A stretch of 64,000 nucleotides of DNA, from NCBI GenBank assembly GCA_028554755.1, contig JAPTOF010000003.1:29716001-29780000 (forward strand). Direction: 5' to 3'. This DNA comes from Cordia subcordata. Its lineage: Eukaryota; Streptophyta; Magnoliopsida; Boraginales; Cordiaceae. Positions within the stretch are counted from its first letter, which is position 1. The number at the start of each line of letters is the position of its first letter. Under the pieces are notes generated by a model. The model saw only the letters and a program-made list of their open reading frames with translations, made no database searches and was not told the origin of the DNA. The translations under genes and the position numbers were made by a program. Shown one piece after another: positions 61,183-64,000 of this stretch.

Positions 61183-63264
61183 GGAAAAGAGAAGACGTTG
61201 ATGGTAGCTACCTAACTATATTTACTGTGACATGGAAACTTTTGAGGGGGCTGTTGGTGCTCTTGTGCAATGGTGTATTCTACAAATAAGTTATGGATCA
61301 TCATATTCTGATGAGCATCAGGAAGCGAAAATATAAATAATAACGTATTTACATATATATATTATTTCTTTGAACTGACAGACCTGGTCTAAGAAATTAA
61401 ATTAGTAGCTGATCAGCTAGTATTGTTTAGGGTCTTTAATTTTAGCAGTGATTATTGCACCAGAGACGCGTGTAAAGAGATTCTGCGGAATATTTTAGGT
61501 GTTTCTTCACAGGCTTTTTTTTTTTTCCTTTCAATGCTTATATTATATGTACGAACGTTGATTCAGAAACTTCAATGCAAAATAAAAGGATCTTGTCCCC
61601 CCCATGGCTATGTGCATATTAATAGCTATATATAACATGGATAAAGAATATGGTGGGAATTTTAGTTGGAGATACTACCAATGACCTAATAATCTAATGA
61701 TATGTTTTTTACTTTTTTAGTGTGAGTGGACTTAAGATCAATTTTCATTAGTTGCATATAATATATAATCAGCCTTTGACCTCTTTTAAAGAAGGAAAAA
61801 AAAAAAAAAAGAGAAATTAGTTCGGGACGCTCGGATAAAGGAGAATAAATCTCCAGTCAGCATTTCCTACGTCCCTCTCTGTGTGAAAGCGAGGAATAAA
61901 TTGATGATGCAATGATGTAACATTTATCATCCTCTAGTCAGAAATTGGTGATATGGACAACTCGCTTCGTATCAGGGAAGGGAAGTGAAAAATCAAAAGG
62001 GAAACTTGTCGCGAGAAATTAGTATGCTGACATGATGGCCGGAAAGTCTAAACCTACCGTGTAAAAACGAACGGCGGGATCCATGAAGCCGTAAATACGT
62101 AAGCACATCGGTTGGCGAATTATGATGCGGTAAGTTTTAATGTCATTTCACATTCATCCCCAAAAGCATTTTTGTTAAAAAGAGGTGTACCATCTCCCAA
62201 CTTATGCCATGAAGAAAGAACTGAAAGAATTGCCAGTTAGCAGCTACGTCTTGAAGTCATAAACTGCACTTTGTGTACACACAGAGTCAGTTGTCACGAT
62301 GTTTAAGTATTTTCCTCGTAGCAAAAGGACGCTTTTTGAAGGGAAAGATGAGGGTTTTCGCAGTCACAGCACATAGTTCCGTAGCTCCATGCCATAGTCG
62401 ACGTCTCAATCTTAAACTCATTCTAGCGTTATCGTCAAAGTTGATCTACTTAGATCCCAACTTCAAATATCTAATTCCCAAGCCAGCTTATCATATGATG
62501 TCGACAAACCAAAACCAGACCACCAAATCATATTAGGTGAACGAGTAAGAAAAACCAATATAACTCCACATTCACATAAGATTTGATAATAAATAACGAA
62601 AACGAAGTAATAATACAATGCTCTACCACATATTAGTACAACTTATACGTAAGTCGTTCCACAAAATCAGAAGGCCTTCCAATCTCTATTGAAAGGCCTC
62701 CTAACTAGATATATCAGAGAGCTTTTCCTCGCTCTTGGCTTCTCCTCTTACCATCAACACAGCACGATCACCATCAAATCTGGACTGGAAAGGACAAAAA
62801 GAAATATGGGCTTGCAAAATAAATATGTAAAATATTGCAGTACTTATTGTTAAATACCTACACTCTGAAATCGAAGCCCTACTATTATACAGCTGAAATT
62901 AACCCCCAAACACACATGCATCACCACACTCGTATGCGCCGAACAAAAAGGCACCAAATAGACACCATATTCTCAAGACCCTGTACCCATTACAAACATC
63001 TCCTTCTCATATAGCATAGACCACACACCTATTTCACCACTCTACCTAGTTAGGCACAAGCAAAACCAGAAAGAAATCTGTAAACAAGCAGAACCAAAAT
63101 AAACCAAAAATAAGGAACAACTTCAGTACCTGCCAAGTAAGATGAGGTTAGGCAACATCAATGAACTGACCTTAATGTGTCAGTGTTACTACAAAAGCTT
63201 TCACGCGGCTCTCAGATGTGATTCTCCTTCTCAATAAACTACACAGAGAAGTCAGCAGTGCAAT
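61183..63264. other. Convergent spacer between NAC and GBPL3
   Basis: NAC 3' UTR at the left, A14 at 61798-61811, GBPL3 3' UTR at the right (probably from about 62600). ORF at 62273-62536 has no family features. Confidence 0.35.
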
Positions 63265-64000
63265 CTATGACTTCTGAAGGACCAATTTTTCGTAAAGAGC
63301 AAGAATGTCCTTTTTATTAGGATTCTTCAGCTGGAGAAGCTCAGCTCCAAAATTGTGCTTTGTTAGCTCCTGCTTCAACTTCTGCACAGTAAACTTAGTA
63401 TAGTCTTCTGAATTTGTCTGTTGGCTAAGAGTTTGCTCGTCACCTTTGAATACTGAACCGCCATCTTCTGGTGTGGCATATTTTAATGGGCTAGAAGTAC
63501 TCCTGGACCTCTTACTTCCCCTGGTGACTTTGTCATTCATGCCCAAATCATGCACAGATTCCACACCCATTTCATGGTCATCCACTCTTAAACGTTTTCC
63601 ATGGGAAGCAGTTCTGAGTTTACTATCTAGTGCTGTTTCATTCAAACGAACAGCAGTCAACTCTTGCTGGAGGGCATCAAACTTTGCTTGTGTTGCTTGC
63701 AGCTGAATAGACAATGCCTCTGCTCGGTTGTTAGCTTCTGCCCGTGCTTGACGCTCGGTCTCCAAAAGTGTCTCAAGTACTTGAACCGTGCTAGACCTTT
63801 GTTCATTGTTTAATTTTAGCAGTGACTCAATTTCTTTTTCCCTTTCTTCTACCCGTGTTTCCAGCATTGAGACTTTGGAAAGGGCATCCATCTCTGCTGC
63901 ATGATACCTCTCTACTTCAGTAGCTAGATCAGCTTTTGCCCTTTCTAAACTTTCAATGTGCCTCTCAGCCCTCTCAATTTGAGCCAATCTTTCCATTGAT
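63265..64000 (-). CDS. GBPL3: Guanylate-binding protein-like GTPase, C-terminal exon (partial)
   Basis: Last coding exon of a large GBP-like protein of the At5g46070/GBPL3 type. That protein is nuclear, forms condensates at defence gene promoters and also affects nuclear shape. Visible: about 245 residues. The first 130 are a heptad-rich coiled coil (ERLAQIERAERHIESLERAK through SIQLQATQAKFDALQQELTA), followed by a basic stretch with GKRLRVDDHE and RGSKRSRSTSS that could be a nuclear localisation signal. The conserved end is KFTVQKLKQELTKHNFGAEL and KNPNKKDILALYEKLVLQKS, then TAG. The GTPase domain lies beyond the right edge, so the identification rests on the C-terminus and on gene order. 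The frame is open at 64000 (no splice site seen). Confidence 0.85.
   Translation of the reverse strand, partial: SMERLAQIERAERHIESLERAKADLATEVERYHAAEMDALSKVSMLETRVEEREKEIESLLKLNNEQRSSTVQVLETLLETERQARAEANNRAEALSIQLQATQAKFDALQQELTAVRLNETALDSKLRTASHGKRLRVDDHEMGVESVHDLGMNDKVTRGSKRSRSTSSPLKYATPEDGGSVFKGDEQTLSQQTNSEDYTKFTVQKLKQELTKHNFGAELLQLKNPNKKDILALYEKLVLQKS

Noticed and set aside
62273..62536. 87-codon ORF between NAC and GBPL3
   Set aside because: No homology, and lies in convergent 3' spacer.

Overview
This is eudicot nuclear DNA. The genes have many short introns with GT-AG ends, the gene families are plant-specific (plastid transit-peptide translocator, P-class PPR, DMP, LRR-RLK, NAC), and the spacers are AT-rich and full of small transposons. 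I cannot name the species. All exon coordinates were read by hand from reading frame, splice sites and family resemblance, without transcript data.

Layout, left to right: (1) 1-8397, minus strand, the first 15 coding exons of an RLT1/RLT2-type homeobox-DDT chromatin-remodelling subunit; its 3' part lies beyond the left edge. (2) 10415-15628, minus, a complete 12-exon chloroplast triose-phosphate/phosphate translocator (TPT). (3) 20127-21563, plus, an intronless P-class PPR gene. (4) 23109-23750, minus, an intronless DMP (DUF679) membrane protein. (5) 23.8-43.6 kb, about 20 kb with no convincing full gene, holding retroposon tails, two TRIM-like short retroelements, inverted-repeat elements, a LINE remnant and one small ORF. 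(6) 43659-47090, plus, a two-exon HAESA-LIKE 1 receptor kinase. (7) 52001-53032, plus, an intronless membrane-anchored pseudokinase. (8) 57872-61182, plus, a three-exon NAC gene of the SND2/SND3 clade. (9) 63265-64000, minus, the last coding exon of a GBPL3-type guanylate-binding protein, running off the right edge.

The genes do not form an operon or a biosynthetic cluster. What unites them is ancestry. From memory of Arabidopsis locus numbers, TPT, PPR, DMP, a kinase and GBPL3 lie consecutively near At5g46070-At5g46110. RLT1, HSL1, a kinase and SND3 lie together near At1g28390-At1g28470, with HAESA/SND2 at At4g28490-At4g28500. This window appears to hold the unfractionated ancestral order.

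The non-genic sequence is the other main content. It includes a five-copy Tourist-like MITE family with 3-bp target duplications, one copy nested in another repeat whose second copy shows the empty site; a hAT-type element with a perfect 8-bp duplication; a two-copy terminal-inverted-repeat family; a SINE-like retroposon with a 13-bp duplication; and a long inverted-repeat element with a very C-rich core nested inside a palindrome. I found no dramatic new system such as a CRISPR-like array or an unfamiliar operon. The most interesting items are the gene-order reconstruction, the nested-element cases, the pseudokinase, and two upstream ORFs that end at or next to a main start codon.
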